Assembly (NCBI RefSeq): GCF_001625215.2
Contig: NC_030387.2
Location: 2,012,501-2,076,500, forward strand
Direction of reading: 5' to 3'
Source of the DNA: Daucus carota subsp. sativus
Lineage: Eukaryota; Streptophyta; Magnoliopsida; Apiales; Apiaceae
Length of the DNA: 64,000 nucleotides
A program made the translations under genes and the position numbers. The notes beneath the pieces are model-generated. The model did not search any database. It saw only the letters and a program-made list of their open reading frames with translations, and was not told where the DNA came from. Below, one piece after another: positions 1-11,960 of this stretch (the first letter of the stretch is position 1; each line of letters opens with the position of its first letter).

Positions 1-1898
1 AATGAAACCATCTTGCTACGTATGCTAAAAAATAATAAATGTATTTTTTAAAACAGAGGAAATAGTAAATTTCATAGTTTAAACTTTTGTGTAGTTTCGA
101 TTAGTTTTTTTTCGATCCATCTAGTTTTCCCAATTAATTTTGTTTATAATTGTTTGCGGTCCTAATTCTGTCACAATATGAAATTATTGTACTATTTTGT
201 TTGAATTATTATTGTACTATTTTGTTTGAGTGATTTGTTTTTTTTTATAAATATAGAATCATCCTAATAGTAATATAGTATCATGAATAAAAAACAATCA
301 TTTTCCATGAAAAGGGTGGGTGTTTGTGGGGGAGTGAATAGATGAAAGCTAGGTTTCCTGTTTATATATTTTGGTTTTCACTAAACACATTCATTCTTGC
401 CGTTGAGATTACTGATTTTATGTTGGAAAAAACAAACAAAACACTATTTCGTACTTTAAACAATAACCTTACTGTTAACAAGTGTTCAACTCAACTATCA
501 TGGATAATAACATCCACCATAACTTAAACACTCCAGCTAACATGTGCTCTAAATTCTCGAATCTCAAAATTATAATTTATATTTTAAAAATTATATTATT
601 CGAATTTTAATATCAAGATATATCCGACTAACATATCGATATTATCGAATATTTTTCCAGTTTTATTACAATTTTTTTTCCTAAAAATATTATACAGTAT
701 CGATCTCAAAATCGTGATGTCATCAACTTGTAAATCAATATCATTCAAAAGAACAAATTGATATTGTTGAGTGTCGGACCAACAATCAATATTATTCGAA
801 TTTATTGGTATAAATTTTTGAAAAGAGCGACAATCGATAATATTATAATATGATCATTTAATTATTGAGATTTTGAAAAAGGAGTGAAATGAAATAAAAA
901 TCTGATAACTTGGGCATCCAATGAAAAAAAAGTGAAACAATCATTTTTACTATACATGAGTAATTATAGTTTTGTCTTTGTCATATGTGCTTGTAATTAT
1001 CTGCAAGAAAAAAATCCAAGCCAGTAGTGTCAAATATTACATGAAAAAGGTGAAGAAAAAAGCATCAAATTCTGATGGACAAAGTAAAACCAAGGTCAAA
1101 TAAGAAGTGGATTGAATTTGAGAGTGCATCATAATAATGGGGGCATCAAATGCTTATTGGGATTCGCAATATTGGTGAATTCCAAGATCTGCATGAACAA
1201 AATAAAAGAAAATAAATAAATAATAAATGTGTACTAAACATATTCATCCAATTATTTGGGACCCTTTTCTCCTTGTCTGTCTCCCTATTGGCCAAGCTTC
1301 TGTATGTCCTTTGTAATTATACACACAGACACTTACTTTTCTGTATCTATAGGTTTGCAAAAATTTGTGAGATAAGTAACAAAAATGAATCAAAAGTAGG
1401 GTGGTGGTGGTACTAGTAGTGATGAGTAAAGAACCAATTAGGCTCACTTCAGAGGACAAGTTGCATCTTATTAAAGGTTCCATCTTTTTGCTTCCATTTC
1501 TTTAAAGATACTTAAAGTTTTGATTTTTATTATGTGGTGCTTGTTTTTGGGTCATGGGGTTGTGTTTAATTGTCTAAAGATTTGATTTTGATGTTGTGAA
1601 TGAAGTGTTTATGCTGTAATTTGGAGTGGGTTGAGGTTAGGGTTTAGGTGGCTTTTGTGTTTGTTTAAGAATCTAGGGTTTGAATGAGTGGTGGGTAATG
1701 CTTTGTATCTGAATTGGGTTCTTGACATTTCAGCTTTATTGATTGAGGGGTGTTGAGAAAGAAGTAAAGTTTCGATTTTCCCTCTGAATTAGAAGCAGGT
1801 TTGCATGTTGGTAGTTCTTGAGGTTGTATGTGATTAAACAATTTGTCAGGGAGTTATGGGGGTTTAGGTGATATAGTTGGAAATTTTTAATTCGAAAG
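1..1898. other. AT-rich intergenic DNA and probable 5' UTR of the DUF3755 gene
   Basis: No coding signal is visible in 1-1430; it is AT-rich with only short chance ORFs. From about 1430 the base composition becomes that of a plant leader. A possible 5' UTR exon ends near 1473 (AAAG before GTTCC), and candidate acceptors lie just before the ATG at 1899, so a leader intron is plausible but unproven. Confidence 0.4.
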
Positions 1899-3496
1899 AT
1901 GGCTGCAAAATCAAACAGTGGATACTACCTTGAGCAAAGTATGGCTCCGATTCTTAATCGGCAAATATCTTTTCAATCAAGTGCGATGGATAATACTTCA
2001 GACATGATATATACGGGGAATTACTACGGAGCGAATAGAAATGCCGAGGGGAGTATTGTTTTAGGAAGTTCAAGTAGTAATGCTGGATTAAGAGCACATC
2101 AAGCTGCAAGCACTTCTAGCCCTCTTCTTGTTGATTCAGTGCCAGGCCTCAAGCACGAAGCAGGCTTGGCTGTAGAGTGGTCTGTCGAGGAGCAGTATAG
2201 ATTGGAGGAAGGACTTGCTAAGTAGGTAGCTTCTACCAAATTAAATAAGTCTGTGCCTGTGCTTTTTAACTGTTTGTCTTTTTTCTTTTTTAAAATTTTC
2301 TAGCTTGTTTACCATGTATATATCCTTTTTAATGTCTGCAATGCATTATAAGTTTCTTATCATAAACTGGTCATGATCCGTACATAACGAACCTCAAGTA
2401 AATTTGATTTTTCTGGTTTTTAAGCGTTATATACCATATACATTCAGAACATCTAAATTCTTTTATCTTGACTGCAGAATCCCTCAATTAATACCTTCTA
2501 AGGTAACACTAATAAATTGATATGTTATAGGGGCGATTTGTGTCATATGTTTGCTTATTTGTCTGGAGGTTTTTGGGTAAGTTCTAATTAGGGAGTTGCC
2601 GTAGAATATCCTTCATGGTGAATGAATATGAATGGCCATTCATGCCCTTTAACATATAAATGCAGAAGCGACTATTATATTGTGAAGCTTGTAGTATAAA
2701 TTGTAATGTATGTATCCATTTATCTGTTTCCACACCATGTGCAATGTCACTACTGTTTATTACCCATGTACCTTTCATGATGTTAAACTGTAGGGCTGAT
2801 CTGTTATGTTACTGTAAAATTGTTCTTAGATTTTGGTTTTTGTACATATTATTGTACACAGAAACTATATTACTTCTTCATTTCTTGTCAAATTCCATAT
2901 AATTTGGCCTGTAAACTTGTAGATATGCTGATGAACCCAGTATCCTGAGGTATATCAAGATCGCAGCTATGTTACATGACAAAACTGTGCGCGACGTTGC
3001 TCTGAGGTGTAGATGGATGACGGTGAGCTCCTCACTTAATTTCAATGATATATTTTGGCGATCAAATAATTCAGTATAGGCATTTTGTTTCATTGCCACA
3101 GACATACTAGTAAACTGCAATATCCACTTTGAGCAAATTTTAGTTCCTGTCTGGCGTCTCACGCCAGCCAAGACCGAACACCAACAGCAAATTGTACTGT
3201 TATCATGTGTATGTAAGAGTATACTAATGGCGTGTTTTGTTATTAATTAGAAGACTTCGGTTTTTTGTGTGAGAAGGTATTATCTTACAATTGAACCTGT
3301 AAAAATTGAACAAGATAACATTATCAGTGCATTTGGCAGAGTACACATGTAGTCCTGGACCTCTTGTTGACATGATATAGACTAAACTCTTTGTGAGGAA
3401 TCTTCTGCCAACAAGTCACTTTAAAGTTCAACAATGATAATTAGATACTTCAGGTTTTCAGTCTGTACAACCAGTCCATTCTGCTTAACAGGAAAG

Positions 3497-3548
<52 letters not shown>

Positions 3549-6500
3549 AAAAGTATCACAGACTTGGTTAGAGATGTCTGAAGTCTTAACACTGCTTTGA
3601 CTGAACCAGTAATATAATCATATCTTCCCTTTTAAGTTTACATGCTCACTTAGATACATCTTTGACAGAGAAAGCGAAGGAAACAGGAAGACCATAATTT
3701 TGGGAAGAAAGTGAAAGATAGGAAGGTATTTCAGAAAATAAATGCTCGTGCGTTTTTTCATCTTTTATTGGAATATGTTAACCATTTTGAAATTTACTTA
3801 GCTCAACATTGTTAGTAGAAATGATGATTCTGGTATACCAGTAAGAACAATGAAAATCATACTTTGGCTAGGGGATTAAAGATCAACTCATTTTTGTTAA
3901 TATGCTTTCAGTTTATGATTTAATTATACGATTATTATGTCATAATGAATTGTAATAGGTAGATATATGATATGTCAATGGTTTATTCCCGTATCACTCC
4001 ATGTGACTACTGCTGATCGCTGAATCTTGAACACAGACTATATGCTAAAAGTCATATTTCCACAGGATAAATTGATGGAATCATCGTCAAAAGCAACAAC
4101 ATCCTCGGTTTCACCATTGAATGTAGCTGGCTATTCTTTTATGAGGAACTATCAAAGCGGGAACGATCGCATGTCTCGTGAAGGTCAGGTTCTTCTATCC
4201 CTAAGTTGGAGCAATTTTTTAACCATTCAGGCTGTGTACGTGTGCATACTGCATAGTTCATAGTGAAATCTAGCAGCACAAACTTATATCAGTAAGGCTC
4301 CGAGTGTTCGTTACATTTTTTGTAGTACTAGGATGTTCGTCATTGTGACAGGCAACGAAGAGCGTGGTCTGAAGATGCACAAAATTAATCTGAAAAAGTC
4401 AGGCTTGCAAACTGTCATTTGGAGATTTAGTAAAAATCTTGTAACTACAAAGTAAACTTATCAACAAACAAATAGATAAGCATACCCACAATCGCAAAGT
4501 CTTGTTTAGAGTCTTTAGACATGAATATAGCTGATTTGCATGCTCTGTTAATAGCCTATTATTGTGTTGTGTCTAGTAGGTATCTTAACTTGAAACTATG
4601 GCAATTCTTGAAGATCTTGCTAGAAAATATAGGCTTCTATCGACCTTTACTTGCGTCAATGACATAGTCTGCTGCAACTCAAGGAGTGAAGTTTGTAAGC
4701 AGTGTCTGTAACATAATTGTGTAGTGTAATGATGAGTTGTAATTCTTATTGTTTAGAAAGGGTTAGCTGGTACTTCTTCAAGAAATTTTGGATTTTAGTT
4801 ATGATATATGCTTCTGGGGTGAAACTTTAGTTTATCACGTAAGAATGTGTTCCTTTTATTGTTATTGTATCTAAGTGTTTCAATTGAGGGTTATACAGTT
4901 ATCAGTTTACTTCTCAATATACCTATTAATCCTTTGTTTTACCACAGGATGCAGTTTTTTTTTTCTTTTTGCAAAATCCTCCATTGTTTTTCCTTTTACA
5001 GAAATTCCAGTAGTATAAAATCATAATCTTTGTAGAAAAATGATTTTGCTGTTTCTAAGTGTTGTTTACTGCTTTATCATCTGCTATCTATTGCATACAA
5101 TGCTATCACTTTTGTCCTTTGCTTGCAAACTGGAAATCTCGTCATGTTTAAAAGTGTGTATAAGTACTTACAGTTTACAGCTTATGGAATGGAGCATTGT
5201 TTTGATACAAAGTAAAAAGTGAAGGGACATTGCGTGAAAATGTGGACAAACTAGTCATGCTATATTTTCTTTATCATCTCAAGATATTCTATTTTTACCA
5301 AATGTAAATAAATATAAGTATTTTCTTTTTCTGTACTATCTTATTATTATTGCCTCTGCTATCTTATAACCTCTACCCTTTTGTAGTCCAAGCAAACTTT
5401 GAAAATGCAACTCTTCCCACATTGCTTTGTCTTCAACTTCTCTATGTTTGCGATGCTATCTTCCTGTAGAAGAGAGTTATGTTTCTATTGCTTGCCACAT
5501 GTTTCGCAGGGTTAAGGATTACATTGCTACATACACTACGAACATCATCGATATTTTCATTGTTGATTTCAGCTTTAGATGGTGCAAGGCATCTTCTGGA
5601 ACAAAACAATGAAGTCCTTAGGCATATTTCAGCTAATCTTTCAGTTTTTAAGGTAAATCAAAGTCCTATTGTCCAAAATTGGATTTGTTTAACTCCTCTT
5701 GAGAAAGGGTAGTTACGGCCTGGCAGGGTTGAAATTTGGGCTTCAACAATGTCCCAGTTTCTTAGTTATTTTATTTTGACCTCATTTGACCTTTCTTCAA
5801 ACTATTCTCTGTTGTTAGATTAAGGATTTGGAACTCACGCAATAAGCTTCTCTTACTACTGTACTTTGACATTTCTATAGTCTATGTTTGCAGCTATAAA
5901 ACATCCTAACACAGTTTATAAACAGTTGCAGGAAAACATTGACCTCTTTAGTTGCACAAGGAACAATATCACTACCATCTTAAACCAGTACGTGGAACAT
6001 ACTAGTGCAGTTTTCTTTGTGTTTACTATGAATTATAATTTCCTGAATACACATAATAGGGTACTTGGTGCTCAACTGCAAGTCTGCAACTGTGTCTGGC
6101 AGTCACTGTCTAACTTTTGTGATGTAATCAGTATTCATCACTCCAATGATCGTTAAGTTCTTTAAATTATTGCAGCATGAGTAATATGCGGGGTGTCATG
6201 AGCCGGATGCCACCACTGCCTTTATCCATAAACGAGGAACTTGCAAATAGTATCTTGCCTATTACGTTTCAGGTAATTCTCTTGCAATCTTGCATAGTAA
6301 CTATGTAAAATATTTTTTCTATAGTACAGTGTAGTTCAGCACGTGGTCTTTTATGCCTGCTTTCTGTTTTGTTTATCCTGTAATTTCAGTCACCTGAACC
6401 TCATATCTTGTCTTAAGTTCATTTCAAAACTAATTCAGCATATGTAACCAACGACTCTTATGTTGTGTTTGGTTGGGGTGAATGAATTCGAAAGGAATGG

Positions 6501-7075
6501 AATCAAATTTGAACTATATTACAACAGACACTTGTTCAAAATTTTAATTCCTTCCTCCATTCCATTCCTTACACCATAAACATTCTCTCCTATTGTCACA
6601 CCTCCAATTTGAGAAGGAATGATCCATTCTCTCCTATTCACTTTCTTCTTAATCTCATCACAATAATTTTTCTTCCTATTTCCGCTTTCTTCTCAAATCT
6701 CATCGCAATAACTTTGCACCACTCATTTTTTTCTTCAAAACTTCCCTTCTATCTCTAATGTTTTCTTTTGTTTTTACTTACTCCATTCCGTTCCATTTTC
6801 CCTAACAAACACAACATTAAGGTGTTCGTAGTTGGGTATTTGTTTATTTCCAGTTTAGTACCACATCGTCTGTTGTAGATCCTCGATCACCTATATTGTT
6901 GCTGTCTTGCGATAAACCCTATTACCTTAAATAAAGCTACACATTGCCATACATCATATATCGCTGCTAAGTGATAAAATGCTAAGCAGCCAAGCTTACT
7001 ACTTTTTCTTTTTATCTCCAGAGAATGATGTTTGGACTGCCGAGCGGGAGCCAGTTAAAGCAGGAGCCTAGATGA
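1899..7075 (+). CDS. DUF3755 family protein with SANT/Myb-like segment, 8 coding exons
   Basis: Coding exons: 1899-2221, 2923-3022, 3669-3725, 4066-4183, 5573-5652, 5932-5987, 6176-6272, 7022-7075. All junctions are GT-AG and the frame is continuous, giving 294 residues. The N-terminal 80 residues are Ser/Asn-rich and low complexity. Residues about 88-140 (WSVEEQYRLEEGLAKYADEP and on to ALRCRWMT) look like a SANT/homeodomain-like helical segment, followed by a basic patch (RKRRKQE). A Leu-rich helix around residues 200-245 (LLEQN, ISANLS, TRNNITTILN) and a Met/Pro-rich stretch near MSRMPPLP end the protein. I recall this order from plant DUF3755 proteins such as At3g07565. The role is unknown; the SANT-like part and basic patch suggest a nuclear protein (inference). 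Introns 1 and 4 are the longest with no insert seen; intron 7 carries a MITE. Confidence 0.85.
3501..3545. repeat. (TA)n microsatellite in intron 2 of the DUF3755 gene
   Basis: About 22 uninterrupted TA units between exon 2 and exon 3. The length is likely variable between individuals. Confidence 0.95.
6461..6816. mobile_element. PIF/Harbinger-type MITE in intron 7 of the DUF3755 gene
   Basis: The element begins TGTTGTGTTTGGTTGGGG and ends with the imperfect inverse CCCTAACAAACACAACA. It is flanked on both sides by TTA (6458-6460 and 6817-6819), the 3-bp target duplication typical of Tourist/Harbinger MITEs. The inside is rich in TCCATTCC/GGAATGG motifs and has no coding capacity. Confidence 0.75.
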
Positions 7076-7457
7076 AGATTATGTGATGCTCAATGTTGAG
7101 TCTAAGTTGTTGGATCTTTGTAAGTACGAAAAATTATCTTGTAAATGCATTAAAGCTACTAGAAATTCTTCATTTTCTGTAAAAATATAATCTTATCAAC
7201 TCATATTGGGGTCCCCATGATAAGAAAATTTTATAGAGCACTCTTTCTGGAAGCTGAATTTTTTTAACTCACTGGTCACCGAAGCTCTAAACAACGAGAC
7301 AGTAATAAGAATGATGCATAGATCACCTTGCATTTTTTGGGCATCAGGGACAGTCTGTAATTACATGTATTTTTTTTTATCAAGTTTAGTTTTGTTGTTA
7401 TGCACAGCTTGTTTGTAAATTTTTATTTATTTTTTCCTTGTGTGGTGTCATCTAGAT

Positions 7458-7895
7458 TTGGAAATTGTAAATATAATATTTGCTGATTCTGCTTCGTTAC
7501 TGTAAATTTTACTGAGCTTTAGTGTTATCCTTGTGTATATGTTGGTCACTTTTCCTCTTGCATGCTTTTTTTTCCGGAAAAATGTGTGTGATGTCAAAAT
7601 AAACGCCGCTGTTGTCTGTTTAAAAATACGAGGCTTATCAGACCAATTCTAGGTCTGTACTCGCGGACTTCTGATATGCTTTCGGAAGCTTTTGCCCCAT
7701 CCATTGTTCTTCGAGGTGCCTAGAAGAACACTATGAGTGATGAGCCATGGATGGTAGATTTCAGGCCTATTGTTGGTGATGTGCAAAAGAGCTGAAAGAC
7801 TCTTCTCTGATCCTCATCGCCTAACTCTGTTTCCTCTTTCCTAAATGAGAGAACCAAGAGTAGGACGGTCCAACTCTTACGACACGCCGCCTAAT
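7458..7895 (+). repeat. Direct repeat block, copy 1 (includes 3' flank of the DUF3755 gene)
   Basis: Sequence from GGAAATTGTAAATATAATAT through CCGGAAAAATGTGTGTGATG, and again from TTCAGGCCTATTGTTGGTGA to GACACGCCGCCTAAT, recurs at 9577-10018 in the same orientation at high identity. The middle about 140 bp differs between the copies. An AATAAA at 7598-7603 could be a distal polyadenylation signal of the upstream gene. Confidence 0.85.
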
Positions 7896-8056
7896 TGGTT
7901 TCTTGGATAAAATATGCGCATTTTCGGATTTTTTGTAACCGGATATCGGACCGGAAAAAAGGATAATAAGGTTTTCGGATTTTAGCCCTCACCCCTGTTT
8001 ATAAGCTCAGACTGTTTCTTGGTTCTCTGTTTTATTACCACCAGCTACTGGTCCAG

Positions 8057-9183
8057 TTGATTTGGAACCCTATTCCATATTACAACGTCACCTCTCGTAA
8101 CATGGGAATGGGTGGGACAACGAAAAGGGAACCCCAATTTATAACACAACACTTGACTCACAGCACCACTCAAAATCATAATGACTGTCTCGTTGCTAGA
8201 AGAAACACCAAAGTCGTTATTCTTTCGCGCTACGAAGAAAGAGTTGCACTTGATTCTGCTCATATTCTTGATGTGGTTGGTTCTGTCCGTGGCCTAGTTT
8301 GTCTTATTGGTCGCAATAAGTTATCGTTATGGAACCTGCAACACATCAATCCAAGCAAATTTCCTCATACTTTCGCTTTGCTGATCGAAAGTATGACATA
8401 GGATTCGGTTTTGATCCTGTCAGTGATAATTACAAGCTTGTCATTTTGTCAGAGAATCTGAGGTTTGCTATGGTTTACCACTCTAATTCGGATAATTGGA
8501 TTGAAATATCTGTTAGTGATAATGTGTTTGATAATATTAGAGGAGTCCACTCAACAAGTTCCGTGACTATTGTAAAGGATTGTCCTTACTGGTCATTTTG
8601 TAGATACACGAAAGAGAGGTATCTGACGGCGACTGCTGTGAAGTTTGATGCTGGACGTAACGAGTTCAAGTTGTTGCCTGAATTATTTTGTGATCGTAAA
8701 GTACGTGGTTTTAAATTTGTGGATATGAATGATTGTCTTACTTCAATAGCGTATGAGTATGACAGCGATCCTTTTTTTTAAGCTTATGCTCCATCTATTT
8801 TCTTTGAACGGGGATGAGCGATGTTGTGTTTGGAGTAAGATGTACACTATCGGACCATTTAATCGTTGGTTTGTGGTGGCACAGGGGTTTTCTGGCGGTG
8901 AGATTGGTTTGTGGTGGCACAGGGGTTTTCTGGCGGTGAGATTGTGTTTCATGATCGTGGTAAGTTTTGCTGTTATGATTGCAAAACGGATAAGACTTAT
9001 ATGCTCCTTAATACATCTTCTGCAACTACAATTGATTCGAGAATAAGCTGCTTCAGATATACTCCTAGTTTGGCTTTCATACAGGGAATGAAGTCGGTTT
9101 TTTATCCAAAAACCCGAACTCGCCGTGCAAGTGTTCAGTATTCCAGAGTTCCTCGGGGATTAATCAATGGACTTAGATATTAG
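8057..9183 (+). pseudogene. F-box associated (FBA) domain protein, decayed relic
   Basis: The reading frame fits F-box proteins from just after the F-box: an NHND.LVARR segment, then VVGSVRGLVCLIGRNKLSLW, then FADRKYDIGFGFDPVSDNYK, which is the usual FBA opening. The F-box itself (about 45 residues) is missing. A one-base frameshift near 8333 separates LSLWN from PATHQSK. Later the frame closes with a TAA at 8779-8781, other stops follow, and a 38-bp tandem duplication (8868-8943) shifts the frame again. A final open stretch (8911-9183) ends with SRVPRGLINGL and a TAG. It cannot encode a working SCF substrate receptor. It lies between the two direct-repeat blocks at 7458 and 9577, so it probably arrived or was copied as part of a segmental event. 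Confidence 0.8.
8868..8943 (+). repeat. 38-bp perfect tandem duplication in the FBA pseudogene
   Basis: Two adjacent identical units, 8868-8905 and 8906-8943, starting GGTTTGTGGTGGCACAGG. The unit is not a multiple of three, so it breaks the reading frame. Confidence 0.95.
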
Positions 9184-9576
9184 TCATTTGCTCTTATAAC
9201 GTACGTAAGTGTTTAATCAAATGTTTAGCTAAACTTTAAATGATTTAGAGCATGTCACTGCTACTGCTCTGTACTTGTGGTTTACAATCCTCTTTTCCAT
9301 TTCCGTACTCTGGTTTGTTTGTTCTGGTACTTGATATTTTGCTAGTTTCGTTCAAATTTATTATTATTTTATCCTCGACTTCTCAAGATTATTAAAATAT
9401 TCATGAATCCTTGTTTACATATTTTTTTAAATGAAGGGTTAGGTGCAGTCTGGTTGCTGCATATTATGGTTGCTCCATAACTGCAATACTAAAAAAATAT
9501 GAAATTAACAGGTTCTGGGATTCTAGAAAGGATCAGCTCCTTATTGCCAGACAGTTCCATCGAAAATAACAAGGTC
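9184..9576. other. Intergenic DNA, nothing recognised
   Basis: AT-rich sequence between the FBA relic and the second repeat block. No ORF, repeat or RNA signal was found. Confidence 0.5.
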
Positions 9577-10018
9577 AGGAGTGGAAATTGTAAATATAAT
9601 ATTTGCTGATTCTGCTTCACTACTGTAAATTTTACTGAGCTTTAGTGTTATCCTTGTGTATATGTTGATCACTTCTCCTCTTCTATACATTTTTTTCCGG
9701 AAAAATGTGTGTGATGTCAAAAAAGTCAGAATTTGGTAGGATGTAGACGCGGCCTATTCATTCCATTTATCCAGTACAGCAAGAGTTTAAAAGAAACACC
9801 GCTGTTGCCAGAAATGATCGTTTGGAGAAGCGAAAAATTCCTGTTGAATTTGCTAACCAGTTCATAGTCAGGAGAATCACTCATTTCAGGCCTATTGTTG
9901 GTGATGTTCAAAAGTGCTGAAAGACTCTCTGATCCTCATCACCTGACTCTGTTTTCACTTTCCTGAATGAAAGAACCAAGAGTAGGACGGTCCTACTCTA
10001 ACGACACGCCGCCTAATC
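9577..10018 (+). repeat. Direct repeat block, copy 2
   Basis: Same orientation as 7458-7895, with shared segments at about 9577-9721 and 9885-10018 and a different middle that keeps only an ACACCGCTGTTG-like core. It includes a copy of the DUF3755 3' flank without that gene. The AATAAA of copy 1 is lost here. Confidence 0.85.
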
Positions 10019-10299
10019 ACTTGGAAGACTTACAACACAAATCGTGCAAAACCTCTGATCACAGTTCTCGAGAGCCTCTCACATCACAAAACTTGCAGCC
10101 CGCAATTCTAAGATCTGCTTCTTAACCATTGATGCTGATCCACTTGTGAGATTTATGTGTAAAAACTTGTTGCAATGTCCGAGATTCTCGATAAACCTGA
10201 AGCGCTGACAAGAATCAAAGCTGAGGTTGCTGGGATTATAAGGGATTAGTAATTCCATTTTGAATTCTATGCTAAAAACATATGGAACCAACTATCATG

Positions 10300-10425
10300 A
10301 TAAACACATTGTACATGCTCTTTAGTGAACTAATATGTACACATTAATAATATGTACACATTGTACATTGTCTTTAGTGAACTAATATGTACACATTAAT
10401 TATAGGTACACATTAATAATATAAA
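10300..10425. repeat. Short degenerate tandem repeats (TATGTACACATT)
   Basis: Several copies of ACTAATATGTACACATTAAT-like units, partly duplicated together with GTACATTGTCTTTAGTGA. No coding potential. Confidence 0.7.
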
Positions 10426-10456
10426 TCCCTAATTAGATCGGATTTAGAATTAACTA

Positions 10457-10596
10457 CTCCCTCCGTCTTTTTTAGTTATTTCTGATGACATGTTTTATTT
10501 TAATTAATTGATAAAATATTAATAATTTTCAGTCAAACTTTAGTCAATTTGACCGATACAAAACCAAATGTGACAACTAAAAAGAGACGGAGAAAG
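10457..10596. mobile_element. Stowaway-like MITE, about 140 bp
   Basis: Starts CTCCCTCCGTC and ends with the imperfect inverse GACGGAGAAAG, with TA on both sides, the target duplication of Tc1/mariner-type Stowaway MITEs. Confidence 0.75.
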
Positions 10597-10655
10597 TATA
10601 AATTTATAATCAAATTGAGTTTAGGATTAGCTACATAGAAGTACAGAGAGTAAGT

Positions 10656-10797
10656 AGATTGTCAACAGCCAAATTACATACATGTATATTTGTCGTTTGT
10701 CATACATGGATTCTGTGAAGTACTTCAAGCCAGAGATTAAGGCAATTACTGGAGAGGATCTTCAGACATTTGTTTACCATGAAATTCTGCCGGGATG
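10656..10797 (+). pseudogene. HAC histone acetyltransferase fragment
   Basis: About 140 bp closely match 13318-13450 inside the HAC ORF downstream: the stretch coding [15 protein letters not shown] is recognisable, with base changes and a small insertion before it. Homology stops abruptly on both sides. This is a leftover piece of a second HAC copy. The sequence just upstream (TTTAGGATTAGCTACAT) resembles repeats just upstream of the HAC ORF, suggesting a duplication of the whole neighbourhood. Confidence 0.8.
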
Positions 10798-11960
10798 CTC
10801 CTTGGTGAAATGACAACAGATAAAATAATAACAAATTATGAGGCCATGTTGATGATCATCACAAATCTCTAATAGGTACACTAAAATAGACAAGATCTTA
10901 TTTCTAACCATAACTATAAGCGGTTTAATATATATTTAATTTGCACCAATATCCTAGATTATTACTTGCTAATATATAACTAAATATTTCTCAAATAAAT
11001 TAATTAATCAAACATGAGTTGTGAAAATAGGATTTTAATTTTATAATTGTGATTCATCCAATTATGATCCATGTAACAGGAGTAAGGAATGATCTACATA
11101 TTAGATGACATGATAAATACATGATTTTATTTAAGGATAAATATATGTCTTCAACTATCATCATTTTTATTTTGTATCAACTAACCTAAAGGACATAGAT
11201 ATATTATATTTATTACATTAATTTCTTTGATTAAATTAAATATATAAATATCCAAATTTATGTTTGTGAGTTATATGATGATTTATACTACAATTACATA
11301 TTAGAACTGTTAATTTTTTTAATTAAATTATTTTATTAGGAACTTGTACGTTTTCATATGCTCTACCAAAAAAATTGGTTTGCTCCGTACTATTGTGAAA
11401 CGTGCTTTACACTGTTAGATTATTTGTGCTAAAATCTTTGTTTTAGATATTGATTTTATGTTTATTGTTATGTGATTGATAAGAAAAGTATTTTTCTTAA
11501 AATCTCAATTTTAGTCATGTAAAATATAAGATTCCAATCACTTGAAAACGTGATATATAGAATTAATTTTCGCATTCTCATATTTACTCAAAAATAATAT
11601 TCTCATTTACAATTAAAATAATATAAAAATAACTTTTTAAAAAATATAAATATATGACACGTCCAGTTCCATCGATAATCGTATTATTCTTTCCGATTCG
11701 ACCTGGTCCAAAGATTTGGATGTTACGTATACAATAATATAAATTCCAACGATTTGGATGTTATGTATACAATAATATAAATTTCTAACTAGATTGGGTT
11801 TATAAATTTCTAACTAGATTGGGTTTAGGATTAGCTATAAATTCATAATTGGATTGGGTTTAGGATTAACTATATTAACTTAGTTCTAAAATCCCTAATT
11901 AGATTAGGTTTCGGATCAGCTACATATAATAACAATTAGGTTTAGCTACATGTTACATTG
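10798..11960. other. Intergenic DNA upstream of the HAC ORF
   Basis: Very AT-rich. From about 11770 to 11955 it has degenerate repeats of an ATTAGATTGGGTTTAGGATT-like unit, also seen near 10425 and 10610. No clear TATA box or other gene was identified. Confidence 0.5.
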
